In this document: in pieces, positions 10,656-22,409 of the stretch
Numbering within the stretch: the stretch's first letter is position 1
How the letters are laid out: every line of letters starts with the position of its first letter
DNA from: Marasmius tenuissimus
Lineage: Eukaryota > Basidiomycota > Agaricomycetes > Agaricales > Marasmiaceae
DNA length: 64,000 bases
Assembly (NCBI GenBank): GCA_029532415.1
Contig: JAQOTA010000062.1
Span: 434,001-498,000 of the forward strand
Direction: 5' to 3'
Translations under genes and position numbers: made by a program
Notes under the pieces: model-generated
The model's input: the letters and a program-made list of their open reading frames with translations, nothing else
Told to the model about the DNA's origin: nothing
Databases searched by the model: none

Positions 10656-12680
10656 TCAAAGGCTGTCTGACGATTTGTGCACCGTTATTACGATAGGTGC
10701 ATCGCGAGTGGTATCTCTAAGCGTGGAATGCGTAGGATTTGCCGAAAAAGACTGGAATGTAAGCTCATTGAAAGGGGGTGGCGAGGGACGTGCTAGCGGA
10801 ACCCTCGAAGATGGATAAGCTTCAGCGAGATATACGCGCTGAGCGGGGTCAGAAGAGACGGCAAGCAGGGCAGCTGGGGGGCCAGTGGGGATAGGCGTCG
10901 GCGTACGTGTGCGGTCGAGATTCTGTGAACCAGCTGACAGATTGGTGTGAGGGCCGGTGTATGAGACAGGAGAGGGAGAGCGGGAAGTATCAGGGTGTAT
11001 TGGGGTCATGGGTGTAGTCGGAGAGGCTGGTACGTCAAGATTTTCAGTACCATTGAATGAGGCGGGATAGATCGTGTTGGAGATGGATACTTCCACAGTA
11101 TAGGTCGAGTTCCGAGCGTTCTCCGTGTCAGCAAGAGATGCAAATGAACCGGAGGACGCGTAACTAGACAATGAGGAGACGTCCGACAGATCCAACTGGT
11201 CGTCACCACGATACTGACTATGTTGAGTATAGGGTGGAGGGACGGGACTGGACGGAGACGACGGGGGTAAGGAACCCCCTGCCTTTTTGTCCGTAGGGGT
11301 GAATGATTCGACGTGAGTAGCATCCGCTGAAGAAGCGGTCGTGGTCGTAGCAAGGGTGGGTATTTTGATATTCTGCATGTACATTGGAAGAGAGTCGTTT
11401 GTTGCAGGAGGCTTGACTCTGTGGTGCGCGAACGTCAGTTTGATAGAGGAGAAAGGCGATAAAAGTAACTCACTTTGGTAGCTGAACTCTTCCCTTTCCA
11501 GTATTCGTGGGGCGAATCCCGAAGAACTTCATACACCACCAAAATGCGATCTTGTAGTTCTTCTTTGCCTCGCTTGCAAAGCCAAACAGGGCAAAGAATA
11601 AGAACGCGCACAGAACCGACAACCATCTGTTCAGCTCGACGCTGATCTGGAAGGATTCATCGTTCCTCCAGATCAGGGCAGGAATTGGTACGACTCTAAG
11701 CCAGTTGAAATGAGTGTCCTCCCAAGAGATCCAGGGCTTGAGAATGACGTTGTGAGTTGCGATGTACACGACGTATGAACCGAGTGGAATGGTGAAGAGG
11801 ATGTCGACAATAGACAGGATCATGAGCCGAAGATATCGTGACATGTTCATGGCGCTATTTGAGCTCATGAACTGGGCAAACTGAGCGCGACGGATGTAGA
11901 ACGAGTAAAGGTTGAGGCCTAAGTGACAATGGGTCAGAGCGGAAACAAAGAAGCCAGGAGAAGTGCAACGCACATGAATAGACGAATGAAATGGCACCCA
12001 AAACAATTGGCCACATGAAGTAGAGGAAATAGGCGGGAAGGGTGTTATATGTGACAGGATGGCATCCAATGTCTTCCAGTATGTCGAAACGATGTGCATG
12101 CACAATGGTGTCTAGAGGAAGAGAAATGAGCTTCGTTCGATTCCGAACAACGGCGGGTGGAGGAACGTACGAAGGGCAAGAACGATGGCAGGAATCCCAG
12201 CTGCGATACACACATCTTCAATGATAGCCCTCTTTTTCTGCCAAAAGGAAAGATGTGAGCTGAAAACCTTCGAGCGAGACAAAGGACAACGTACGTCGGC
12301 CCTCGAAAGCGAGACAGATCGGATGGAAGTGATACGGTAAAGTCGTCGAGATATACACAGAGTAGAGGCCGGAATGCCAATTGCTGCACCGAGAATTACT
12401 TGAACAGCTGCGTGAAGGAAGGGTTAGTGTCGACTTTAGTACTTATAACGCCAGACGCACATATATCACACCAGACTGGTGCGACGTTGGCCACACTACC
12501 AGCCCATACAATCGAGTTGACAAAGTAGACCAGACACAAGGTGGCAGTCCACAACATGAAAGCAACGGTGCCAGAATTCATAGCCTGGATATGCCATGGA
12601 AGAGGGATAAGGCAGAGGAGAAAGCCCAGGCCAGTCAGGATGGGGAAGAGAGGATATGTTGGATCTTTAGAAATGGCCAT
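10656..12680 (-). CDS. STE3-family mating pheromone receptor (sublocus 1)
   Basis: The six exons are 12680-12461, 12407-12295, 12237-12171, 12111-11974, 11918-11474 and 11418-10656, giving 581 residues. The protein is a class D (STE3) G-protein-coupled receptor. Seven hydrophobic segments fill about the first 300 residues. Diagnostic motifs are LPWHIQA after helix 1, APVWCDI before helix 3, CISRRLYRIT after helix 3, HRFDILEDIGC between helices 4 and 5 with YFLYFMWPI in helix 5, and ALIWRN before helix 7. The cytoplasmic tail is long and rich in Ser, Thr and Pro (TPTPIPTGPP, SPSPVSYTG), as usual for desensitisation. It detects a farnesylated peptide from a mate and signals through a heterotrimeric G protein. 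It is flanked by three pheromone precursor genes, which defines a B mating-type sublocus. The first five exon lengths equal those of the second receptor at 53199-54933. Confidence 0.93.
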
Positions 12681-12689
12681 TGTCGTTGT

Positions 12690-13600
12690 TCGTGAAGGAA
12701 GAGGAAGGATGATTGGTGGGAGGAATGGAAGGGGAATAAGGGCGAAGGACAATGGGAGTGGCCATATTTGAGGATGAATAAAGTACGTGAGCGTTGACAA
12801 TGCGTTCTTTCAGAACAAAAGAAAACATGCGGACCGGCGAACTGTCCCAATTAGGAAGGCTATTGACCTTTGATTGGCTTACATAATCAATAGATTACAC
12901 CAAGCGCCCAAACTTTGATTAAGCGCTCGGGAGCGACTGCCCGCGGCGAGTCTGAGATTCTGACTCTTAACGGCTTGCTTAATGGTACCCTGGAGACGAA
13001 CAGAAACTTTTGAAGGGTGACGGGGAGGTTCATCAGTTACATACTCAGCTGCAGACTGAGAAGTCAAAATCTCTCAAATGCAACCCATAGTCACAGCGTA
13101 ACGTAAGACAAGAATTCACAACGATGGCAGATGCGCCAGTAACGAGCATTGGAACTGATAGAGCACGAGTACGACTCGAATGAGATAATACCAATGACAT
13201 TGCTAGATGATACAACGAGTAGTACAAAGATTAACAGCAGCTAGCCCTTGTCAAAACCAAGATAAACTAAACAGAAATCGAATGAAAAAACGAGAGTGTT
13301 CTGCAGATACAAGTGAGAGTATGGTACAAGGAACGAGTAATCTAATAGCTAGCAGAGTCGGGAAGAAAGTGATAAGAGACCAAAGAGCGTAAGTTCATCG
13401 TAACCAGACGAAGTGATATTTGGGTATATGGGTCCGGAGGGGTTGGCGCGAATGGAATCGCGTTCGTTGTGCGATGGTCGCGCAAAATGGAGGCATCTGT
13501 AACAGATGAGGAGAACTAAAGATCAATGAGGTGTTGCTTAGTAGAAAAGCAACAAAACGTACCAAGCCCAAGGCAAGATAACTTAGGGAATAAGTTATGA
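12690..13600. other. No supportable gene between receptor and second pheromone gene
   Basis: This includes the receptor promoter (12690-12900) and A/T-richer DNA with only short frames. I found no further CAAX-terminated frame in it. Confidence 0.4.
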
Positions 13601-13603
13601 TCA

Positions 13604-13813
13604 TCATGCTATAATGCATTGACCGCCAATGACAACGGCACTTTCGTCGCGCTCGTAGTCAGCGGGAATATCGAATGGGGAGGCGGATTGAGGGGCGAAG
13701 GTCGTTTCCGAACAGTCGGCTGAGTTAGGGGTAGCCTTGGGGGCTGAAGAGAGTTGATCGACCGCGCTGGGTGACGCAGTAAGAAGTTCTTCGAGGTTGG
13801 AGAATGAGTCCAT
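13604..13813 (-). CDS. Lipopeptide mating pheromone precursor (CIIA)
   Basis: The gene is intronless and encodes 69 residues. The start MDSFSNLEELL matches the other precursors and the C-terminus is the CAAX box CIIA. The processing pair is Glu-Arg in IPADYER, leaving a predicted mature peptide DESAVVIGGQC. The spacer is rich in Ser, Ala, Thr and Pro. It lies about 0.9 kb upstream of the sublocus 1 receptor, on the same strand. A longer upstream frame (to 13933) is open but lacks the conserved start. Confidence 0.9.
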   Translation of the reverse strand: MDSFSNLEELLTASPSAVDQLSSAPKATPNSADCSETTFAPQSASPFDIPADYERDESAVVIGGQCIIA

Positions 13814-13936
13814 TGCAAGTGTTCGGTGGTTGGGCGTTGAATGAGGTTGGTGAGGTGACGCGAGTAAGTAGCGATGCGCTGGTGGATGTTTCAAAAAACG
13901 AAGAGGGGAGTGAACCGATGGTAAGAAAATCAATAG

Positions 13937-14003
13937 TTTTTATACTCAACAAGTACCCATGCCACGGAGGATAATGGTGGTCAGAGACTTGCATTGTTAC
14001 GTG
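13937..14003 (-). promoter_or_regulatory. TATA and CATTGT elements of the 13604-13813 pheromone gene
   Basis: TATAAAA on the minus strand (13938-13944) lies about 125 bp upstream of the start codon. GCATTGTTAC lies at 13991-14000. The same pairing of a TATA box with a CATTGT core is seen at the 14517 and 55588 pheromone genes. Confidence 0.5.
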
Positions 14004-14334
14004 ATGGAAAGTCTCGGCGCACCTCCGAGTTGGGATACTTCTCGGCCCGAAGTCCCGGCGCTCCGGAGAGTTGCCGGCATTGCCAGTACGCCCTTTCTTC
14101 CCTTGCTTCCATGTCCCATCCCCTTGACTTCGGTACTGGGGTTATCTCTTGCCATAAATTATGCGAAGTGACATTCATCCGCTGGCTGTGAAACAATCAG
14201 GCCGTTTCTGAGCCCCTGGACTCAAATTGAGGTATCATGGTCCGTCCGACTCCCCGGCGGTCCCTGCTTATTGTTCTGCTATTTGGGAAATCGAGCGCTG
14301 CTTGTGGCAGATGTCAGAATCTTGTGGCTCATTT

Positions 14335-14400
14335 ACGGAACAATGTCACTTTACGCCTTAGAAGAACCCCATTGTCCCAGACATCGTAGTATATAAATCA
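14335..14400 (+). promoter_or_regulatory. Promoter of the 14517-14735 pheromone gene
   Basis: ACAATG at 14340-14345, CATTGTCC at 14370-14377 and TATAAA at 14392-14397 lie 120-180 bp upstream of the start codon. The two HMG-type cores are in opposite orientation. Confidence 0.55.
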
Positions 14401-14516
14401 ACAGCCAACTCTGCCGTTCAGTACTATCCCTTCGTGCCGCAAACGACTTGTGCTCCTCACAACGCACCCCACCTCGCAACCCAACAACTTGCCCTCAACT
14501 CTTTACCGACATCATC

Positions 14517-14735
14517 ATGGACAGTTTCGAGCAACTCATTCCCTCCTCTGTGCTATTGCTAGACGAGGAGCCCACAAACATACTCTCGCATGCTCTCTCA
14601 TGCGTCCCCACGACTTCGTCGTCGTCTGTGTTGTCATCTCTTCCGGCATCAGAACAAGCGCCATCCCTCCCTATCGATCAAGAGAGGGAAGGTACCGATG
14701 CAATAATGCACGGGTCGTACTGCATCATCGCCTAG
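14517..14735 (+). CDS. Lipopeptide mating pheromone precursor (CIIA)
   Basis: The gene is intronless and encodes 72 residues, beginning MDSFEQLIPSS and ending in the CAAX box CIIA. The Glu-Arg processing pair in PIDQER predicts a mature peptide EGTDAIMHGSYC. It is the only sublocus 1 precursor on the plus strand, transcribed divergently from the 13604-13813 precursor. The mature sequence resembles the 9748-9954 pheromone in the HG-x-C ending but differs at the other positions, as expected for specificity variants. Confidence 0.92.
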   Translation: MDSFEQLIPSSVLLLDEEPTNILSHALSCVPTTSSSSVLSSLPASEQAPSLPIDQEREGTDAIMHGSYCIIA

Positions 14736-15399
14736 ATGGTGTTGCGGCTCGTCCTGTTATGCATAAATTATTGGTTTAACTTAACGTGCGGACTCTTGAG
14801 TCGTTCTGGGTGAGTCGGGCCCCTTACGATCCTCAACTTTGTGCTGATTATGGCATGTACGAAATCAAGATGGAATTTTGCTCAGAGCACGCCTTTCTCA
14901 TCTGTCTGTCCGCGTTGGTTTCAACGCACTGCGACATCTCTCTCCATCTTGAAGCTTCGGGCTTTGACAGTCTCGAGCGTCATCCCCTCTTCCATCTCAC
15001 CCGGAAACCTTCATATCTTGACTCCGCTTCACCTCTCTCCGCCTTGTCCTCGTCAATTGCTTGTTCAGTGAACGGGCTTACTGTCATTTCCTTTACCCTA
15101 GCTCATTTATGAGCACACAGTCCTTTCCTCATTTTCTCTCGCGATACGGGCACATTTTGCAAACCCCGTAATGGTTTCCTTATCTATCTTGTCTCGATGT
15201 ATTGTTTCTGAATCGTCTTTATTATCGTTTCGATCTTCCTGTATCTAGTTAGCACCTGTCTGCGTATCTTACGACTCTAGGGTATACTGTCTGGTACCAG
15301 CCTTCTATTGCAGTCTCTGTTTCCGCCTCTCGAGCCTCAAGGGTCAAGTACGAGCCTCTCGAACCCAAGCCAAGTTCAAGTATCGATGAACAATAAGCG

Positions 15400-16345
15400 C
15401 GAGCCCTCTATGCACAACACTTGGTGTACAAACAATGAGTGTTTGTCTTCCACCAATGCCACACGTTCAAAACCGATGTTCAAAAGCCAAACAAGTGATG
15501 TTTGCGTGTCACAAGTATCTTTCAAGTCCAAATAGATCCTGTTTGCCTCTGAAAACTTTTTGTTACCAAACTTGTACCAAATACAAAATCAAACCCACTC
15601 CGAGCTCAAATAGATGACGGAGAACAATCCCAAAGTTGTTTGCGCGTAGTTGAACTGTTTGTGTTTTCTGCTCCTCAAATCAAGAACAAGGGCCTCACAA
15701 ATCACAAAACCACGTTGAAGAGCAACTGCGCCGAGAGCCGTATAGAAGCGCTTACGGAATAATACAAGATGGCGAGCCTTGTGGCAATCCTCGAACCTTC
15801 ATTCAACATAGCCCCGGAATAGTGTACACGAGTCAATCCTGCCAAGAATGCAGCTTTATTGTCCTCTGACACCGCGTAGAAGGGGATGTCGCACGAGTCA
15901 TCTCTGGGAAGGTGCGGATTTCATTGTTCTACAAATGCGGATACATACGAGAATAACTTCCATGAGAAAGGTTTGACGAGGGACTGTGAATGACTGTGAA
16001 TGGAATACGACCTTTTTCTGTTTCTGGAATGTCGGAACACTCACCTGGCTGTTGTACGTTGTACGACTACAGACATTTCGAGTCAAGATTCAAGTAGTGA
16101 CTCGCTAGTGTACCGTTCTACCGACCAGAAAATCCGAAATTCCGCGGTGGAATTTTTATAAACGTACTGACCCAGCTTTTCCAGATTGATGGAGGCTAGT
16201 CGAGACAAAATGGCAAGGGAGAGAGACCGTGTGATGTATCGGCAACTCCCGAACTTCCGTCGATTGTACGCCCATATGAATCCACAAGCCTTGGTCCACC
16301 TTCCCGGTGAGGAAATGCCGAACATCCTCGAGCTTCAATTGCGGT
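15400..16345 (-). repeat. Right arm of inverted repeat flanking mating sublocus 1
   Basis: Read on the minus strand, this region repeats the blocks of 8.2-9.2 kb in the same order. They include GGGTGTACAAACAATG-like sequence (15420-15440), CCAAACAAGTGATGTTTG (15487-15504), GATGACGGAGAACAA (15613-15627), GCGCTTACGGAATAAT (15748-15763) and TTGTGGCAATCCTCGAACC (15779-15797). Its distal part (15890-16345) also recurs as direct copies at 19.85-20.30 and 23.10-23.60 kb, so it is also the first member of that repeat family. Confidence 0.65.
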
Positions 16346-17452
16346 CGATGCTAAATCGATGATTGACCGACAGTTATGAGCGTTAACGTGAGTCCCGTGT
16401 TCGGTGTTGGTGGTAATTCGAGCCAACACGTCTGCATGTTACTCAGGAGGGCTTCATTTGGGGTATGAAGCTCAAAACTAACAAGTCTATTCCCGGCCAC
16501 CTGCGGCCGCAATGACCAGGGCAGAGTTTAAATTCGCCAAGCTTGGATCCCAGGGGCGGTTGTTGTATTAATAATTTCGGCCACCGATGTTGAAGTAGGA
16601 GCAAACCTTCAAGTCTAGCAGCCTCTGTTTACTTGAAAGTGACCTAGATTGGGTTATTCAACTCGGTACGGTTCGTGATCCGTTGATCTCAACATACTCT
16701 GCGGGCTCGAATGATTCTCCAGTATTCGATATTTAATGATCCCAACTAACACAGCCACACCCTGATGGGGAAGCCATACGGGTAATGAAAACATACAGTA
16801 GTGGTCCAATACGCGGCGATATGATTCATCTCTCAGGAGACACCGAGGCTCCGAGCTCGTCCAACTTACCAAGCGGCCAGTCAATAAACATGTCTCGAAG
16901 GGAGGGTCGGAAAGCGAGAAAAGTATATACCTAAGTCGCGAGAGAGGCAGCATGCGAGAACCTTCAGGTACAGCGCTATCCAGATAAAAGACACTACTAA
17001 CAAGATCATCACTCGCGGGCATGATTCTAACTCCCTGTCCCTTTTCCTCTAATCCTCCATGTCCCATTCATCAGGCCCTATGAATTCGCGCCACTTATGC
17101 ACCGCATCACCCAAAGCAACCTTATCCTCCGCCGGTGGTCCTTCATCCCTCCGGTACAACCTGCGATTGGCAACTTCATTCTCGTCGTACTGGTACGAAA
17201 GACCCCGCTGAGGAAATGAATCTGGAGACGTCCGGAAAAGTGCCATCAGATATGACGCAGGGTTGACTGCAGGACTTTTCTTCAAGGTGCTTCGGGAAAG
17301 AAAGGCTCCTACCTTTTCCGAACTACCTTGTATTATGGTTACGCACTGGCTCATCGCCATAGTCGAGCATTTCGGATAGCTCCCTCGTTTCCGAGGAAAG
17401 TGGTTTTGAGGCGTGAACGTGAAACTTCCGGCACACCACCTCCACCGGCTTC

Positions 17453-18620
17453 TCACACGCTGTACTGAAGCAAATATCGATAGTCTTCCATCGCTTCCTC
17501 CACCATCTTCCGCAAAACTTTAGCCGTGTCTTTGTCCCATTCCTTCACCCACTTCTCCTCCGTCTCTATATCTAAGAACTTGTTGGATCGCTTCCAAGAT
17601 TCGATCAGTACCGGTCGCAGCAACTTACGAGTTATCGACTGCACTCACTGGGTTTGAAATAACTCCACTCGACTCGTTCAAAGTCTTGAGAAAGGCATCC
17701 CCAGCCTTCGTACCTTTCAGCACTTCTGGTTTATCCCAATTGTACCTTATTCCTGCCTCGTCCAACCCTAATATATCGCACACCTTCTTCATCTGACCTT
17801 GTGGATCTTTCACCAATTTCTCTCCATCTACAACAATGGGCAGGGTTGCATCGGCGACTTGACCCCTGTCTTTCTCTACCCCCGCATAGGACTTGAAAGA
17901 GTCAAAAATCAATCTCGCCCATCTATAGCTCGTGATGACAGGAAAATCAGGATGCGAGATGTCCAATCCCATTTCACTATTCAGGTAAGCTCGATGAGTG
18001 GAAGGGATCGCATGGGCGGGGTGACGTATAGTTATGACGGGTGTGAATGAGAAGTAAAATCTATCCGGGATGAGGGATGGGTTCAAGTGGAGTTTCAGGT
18101 CGAGCTCTCTGTTCTCCGCATCCCCGAGGGTGGATGGATTTGTCGGAACATCGAACTTGCGGTCCAAAACTACCGGCGGTGGCCAAGTCGTGCGCCCTGG
18201 CACGTGGATGTGGGAATTGACGAACGAAGACGACAAGAGTTGGAATGGATGGTCCATCGTCAAGAGTCGCTTGCCCTAACAAATAAATCACGATCAGACT
18301 CCAGAACGATTCTGAAGGCTCGAAGTTCAACATCATTCCCCACTCACCTTCGATTCAGCATCTAGAGCGCTCCTCTGCAAATTATCCAGAAAGTTCTGCC
18401 AGCTAGCCTTCGATACAGTATCGTCATCTAGCCCAGCAGCATCACACATTGCTTTCGGGCTCAATGACGCCTGCCTATCAACCCCGACCTGATGTGCGGG
18501 CATAGAGGTCAGCGGGTGGGTCGATTGAAATGCTGGATGCCCGCTAAGAAGCTGATAGAAAAGGTGAGAGGCGGAGCGTGGATGGGCGAAGACATAGACA
18601 CGACAATGTTGCTCGACCAT
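17453..18620 (-). CDS. Sulfotransferase-like P-loop protein, copy 1
   Basis: The three exons are 18620-18348, 18275-17649 and 17590-17453, giving 345 residues. The N-terminal VYVFAHPRSASH has the place and form of the 5'-phosphosulfate-binding loop of PAPS-dependent sulfotransferases (PRSGT-like). RHPAHAIPS around residues 175-183 corresponds to the 3'-phosphate-binding R...S signature. LVKDPQGQMKKVCDILGL is the usual late helix region. The C-terminal exon is a short amphipathic helix ending LLQYSV. Such fungal proteins are annotated as sulfotransferases or P-loop NTPases; the substrate is unknown. Copy 1 is closest to the 62131-63286 gene, sharing an insert around ADATLPIVVDGEK. Unlike copies 2, 3 and 5, homology stops about 10 bp upstream of its ATG, so it has a different promoter. 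Confidence 0.82.
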
Positions 18621-18889
18621 GATCGTTGTCTCATGGCAATGTCGGGGTCCGGGGGGTTCTATAGGGCCGGAACTTAATTATGTAATTAAGGACTCTCCCA
18701 CGACCTTTGACTCTCATTCTCATCGCGCGTCCAATACCCGTGCTTCTGACTATAGTATTTCTTGACCTGCACCCACTCATACTCTTCAAAAGTCTTCCAG
18801 GACACGTGTCATGTTTTTTTAACTCGTCAGCGCTACTGAAAAGTGCGGAACATCTGGATCCCCGTATTCGATGCCAACCCTACGAACGA

Positions 18890-19480
18890 TAGCACTCAAG
18901 AGGTCCGCCTTCCAGTTCAACGTGCTACTCAACGAGTACGATGCTGATATGGGTAACATGGTGCGTCTCTTGGAAGTATCCTGCGTTCAGAGCCAATGAT
19001 TGACCTGGAATGTCTGCGCAGTGCGGCATATCGGACACGACATTCAATTCCTCAAGCCCGGAAGAAGCTTTCCTCAGACATTCTTTCGACCTCTCTAGAG
19101 GTTTAGTATTGGGCTCTTAATCTCATGAGGAAGCACTACAGGCCCACAAGTAACATCACCCACCACCTCAACGGCAAGCCCTCTAGCGGCACCCTTCGGA
19201 CCTCTTGGTATGGCACCTTCTCTGTGTCAGCAATGGCTTGCACGACCAGCTTTCATCCTATCGCGTCCATTCTCCTATTTTTTATACTGCGATTGCCAAT
19301 CATTCGGATCCGTCAGAAGCCACAAGCCATTCGTTGCCCTTGGTTTTCACCCATTACAAGAGAAATAAGTGTTTCCTCGGAAATTTTGGCGGCGACATGG
19401 GAGGGTTCGGAGAATTCGAAACAAGTATAGAAGTGGCAGTAGTACCGGGTTGAGACTGATGAACTTTTACTAGTACTGCT
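18890..19480 (+). pseudogene. Possible remnant of an M35-type peptidase gene
   Basis: A short stretch reading HHLNGKPSSGTLRTSWYGTF (about 19154-19213) resembles LNHLNNNPSGGTLQTTWYGTF in the intact M35 peptidase at 31370. The surroundings do not give a continuous gene: frames change, and the HExxH region is not found. The match is short, so this is weak. The remainder of 18.6-19.7 kb has nothing else I recognise. Confidence 0.3.
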
Positions 19481-19689
19481 GGTGCGTGCGCTCCCTCTTT
19501 CTATGCGCACTATTGTCGGACAATTCGACTAACTGATCAAATTTCCAAACAGGGTACTTAGCTCGAGTGGAGATAGAGTACTCTCAGTTCATGTACATGT
19601 CAGTCTAGTTGAAAAGCGAAAGCAGATGCAGAACAAGGTACTCATGCACATGAACACTGTCAAAAAGCGACTGCGCCGGAGATCGTAAG

Positions 19690-20300
19690 GAAGGCGCTTA
19701 CGGAACAATGCAGGACAGTGAGCCTTGTGGCATTCCACGAACTTTCAGTCGGCCTAGGCTCGGGAAGGTACTTATGAGTCGGCCTCCCAAGAATGCGGAT
19801 TTATTGCCTTGTGGCATTGCGTTAGCAGAGGATGCAGCACGAGTCACCTCTGGGAAGGTACGGATTTCATTGTTCGACAAATGCGGATACATACAAGAAT
19901 AACTTCTATGAGAAAGGTTTGACGGAATATGACTTTGTTCTGTTTCTGGAATGTCGGAATACCCGCCTGGTTGGTGTAGGATTCACGACTGCAGACATTT
20001 CAAGTCAAGATTCAAGTAGTCACCAGTGAACCGTCTACCCACCAAAAATCTTGCAACTCTGCGCTGGTGTTTTTATACACGTACTGAACCAGCCAAAGCG
20101 CAATCTTTTTCATTAACGATGAAGGTCAGTGGAGACGAACTGGCAAGGGAGGAGAGGCCGTGTGATATATCGGCAACTCCCGAACTTCCGTCGATTGTAC
20201 GCCCATATGGATCCACAAACCCTGGACCAGCTTTTCGGTGAGGAAATGCCGAAAATCCTCAGGCTTCAATCAGATTTGAGTGCTCTAGGATACCATCTGA
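19690..20300 (-). repeat. Second copy of the right-arm repeat (direct)
   Basis: This repeats 15745-16345 in the same orientation. Shared blocks are GGCGCTTACGGAACAATGC, TGAGCCTTGTGGCATTCC, GGATTTCATTGTTCGACAAA, GTTTCTGGAATGTCGGAA and the CGGCAACTCCCGAACTTCCG block. It lies beyond the 3' end of sulfotransferase copy 2. The DNA from 20485 to 21050 likewise matches 16385-17000, so the duplication unit runs into the gene. Confidence 0.75.
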
Positions 20301-21059
20301 ATTGCCTCTAAGCTATCCCCCAAGACACAGCGTTCCAGGCAAGAGCCCCAGATGGACCGTTGCTTTCTAAATTCCCCAACCAAGCCATCAGATATGCTGA
20401 TTAAGACGAGCTCGCAGGCGAGCTGCCGTGCACTCATATTCCAAGTATTCGACTGTTTACTGTCCCTCGTGGGCATACGGTGCATTACCTGTGAGTCTCG
20501 TGTTTGGCGTTGATGGTGATTCGAGCCTTGAACGGGTCGAAGCGGTTGATTATTCAGGACAGCTTCATTTGCGGTATGAATTTCGAAGCTGATACGGCTA
20601 TGACTGGCGACCTGCAGCCGCAAGGACAAGGGCAGAGTGTGAGTTTTTCGAATCGTGGATCTCTGCAGCGGCTCTCGCATCCCGGCCAACAATATCAAAG
20701 TAGAAGCAGGCCTTCGAGTCTGGCAACTTCTGTTTCCTTGAATGTGACCCAGATCGGGTTATTCAACTCAATACGGCTCATGATTTTTTAATCTTAACAG
20801 ACTCAGCGGACCCGAATGATTCTCCAGTGTTCGATAGCAACCAACGCAGTTATACCCTGATGAGGAAGTTGTACGGATCATGAAAGCATACAGTAGCGGT
20901 TCAATTCGCAGCGAGACACCAAGGCTCCGAGCTCTTTCAACTTACTAGGCGGCCATTCAATTATCACGTCTCAAAGGGACGGTCGAAAATAGAGAAAAGC
21001 ATACATTTAAGTCGCAGAAAAGGGCCATGTGTGAATCCAAGTTTCACCTGACTGGCTTC

Positions 21060-22170
21060 TCACACACTGCACTGTAGCAAATACTGATAGTCTTCCATCG
21101 CTTCCTCCACCATCTTCCGCAAAACTTTGGCCGTGTCCTCATCCCATTCCTCCGCCCATTTCTCTTCCTCCGTCTCAATATCCAAAGGCTTGTCGTATTT
21201 CTTCCAAAACCCGATCAGCAGCAGCCTACGAGTGAGTTCTCAACCACACTCACCGGATCCGGAACAACTCCACTCGACTCGTTCAAAGTCTTGAAAAAGG
21301 TGCCTTCAAACTTGGAACCTTTCCACAACTCGGGTTTATCCCAATTGTATCTTATCCCTCCCTCGTCCAACCCCAACGCATCGCATACCTTCTTCATCTG
21401 ACCCTGTGGATCCTTCACCAACTTTTCTCCATCTACAACAATCGCATTGGCGGCTCCATATGACTTGAAGGAGTCCAAAACCAATCTCGTCCATTTGAAG
21501 CTCGTGAAAACGGGGAAATCGGGGTGCGAAAGGTCCACTCCGATATCGCTACCTTGGAAAGCTCGATAACCAGAAGGAATTGCGTGGGCGGGGTGACGGG
21601 TGGTTATGATGGGTGTGAACGAGAAGAAAAACCTATCCGGGATGAGAGTCGGGTTCGAATAGAGCTCTCTGTCCTCCGTGGTGGTGGATGGGCTCGTTGC
21701 AACGTCCAACTTGTGATCTACAACTACGGGTGTTGACCAAGTTGTGCGTCCCGGCACGTCGATCTGGGAGTTGACGAATGAAGATGACATGAGGTGGTAT
21801 GGATGGTCCATTGTCAAGAATCGCTTGCCCTAATAAACAAAATCACGATCAGACTCCAGAGGGTTCGATGTTCAAATATTATTCCCCCACTGACCTTCGA
21901 CTCAGCATCTAGAGCGCTCTTCTGCAAGTCATCCAAGAAGTTCTGCCAGCTAGCTTTCGATACAGTCTCGTAGTCTAGTCCGAAAGCATCGATGACCGCT
22001 TTCGAGGCCTTCAAGGGCGACTGACTATCGACTCCGAACCGATAGCTAGACAAACAGGTCAAGGGACGAGTCGCCTGGAACGCTGGGTGCCCACTAAGAA
22101 GCTGATAGAAGAGATGAGAGGTGGAGCGGGGTTGGGCAAAGACATAGACACGATGACGTCCCTCAGCCAT
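21060..22170 (-). CDS. Sulfotransferase-like P-loop protein, copy 2
   Basis: The three exons are 22170-21895, 21829-21254 and 21200-21060, giving 330 residues. The motifs are those of copy 1: FAQPRSTSH near the N-terminus, RHPAHAIPS in the middle and LVKDPQGQMKKVCD toward the end. It shares with copy 3 a deletion that removes about 11 residues before IVVDGEK, so copies 2 and 3 form a subgroup. The first exon has a divergent segment (SPLKASKAVIDAFGLDYE) and one extra codon. The stop lies at the same place as in copies 1, 3 and 5. The reading frame is intact with plausible introns. Confidence 0.82.
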
Positions 22171-22400
22171 ACTTGCTGGACCCGTGCCAATACCTAAGGA
22201 AGGGGTGTATCTGGTGAGCTTCGTTCGCCTACCGAGAGTCCAGCTTCTTATATATTGAAGATATGGGGGCGAATGAATAAAGGCCTGGTGACTGAGAGTG
22301 AACGGCCCGTGTATTTTCACTTTTGGTAGGTTTCTCAGCCTCCCTCGGCTTTCTCTTCAACCGGTGTGGTTTACGGTAGCGAACAGCTATTCTTAGTTGC
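22171..22400 (-). promoter_or_regulatory. Conserved promoter module of sulfotransferase copy 2
   Basis: About 200 bp upstream of the ATG are nearly identical in copies 2, 3 and 5. The module has a TATA-like TATATAAG about 80 bp upstream (22244-22251), a CTCTCGGTAGGC-type block, and then GGCCTTTATTCATTCGCC and GGGCCGTTCACTC blocks. Confidence 0.6.
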
Positions 22401-22409
22401 CTTTGGGCA

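Noticed and set aside
16654..17456. Minus-strand frames downstream of sulfotransferase copy 1 as extra exons
   Set aside because: The C-terminal exon ends at 17453 in line with the other copies; the following DNA is the shared 3' flank of the duplicated units.
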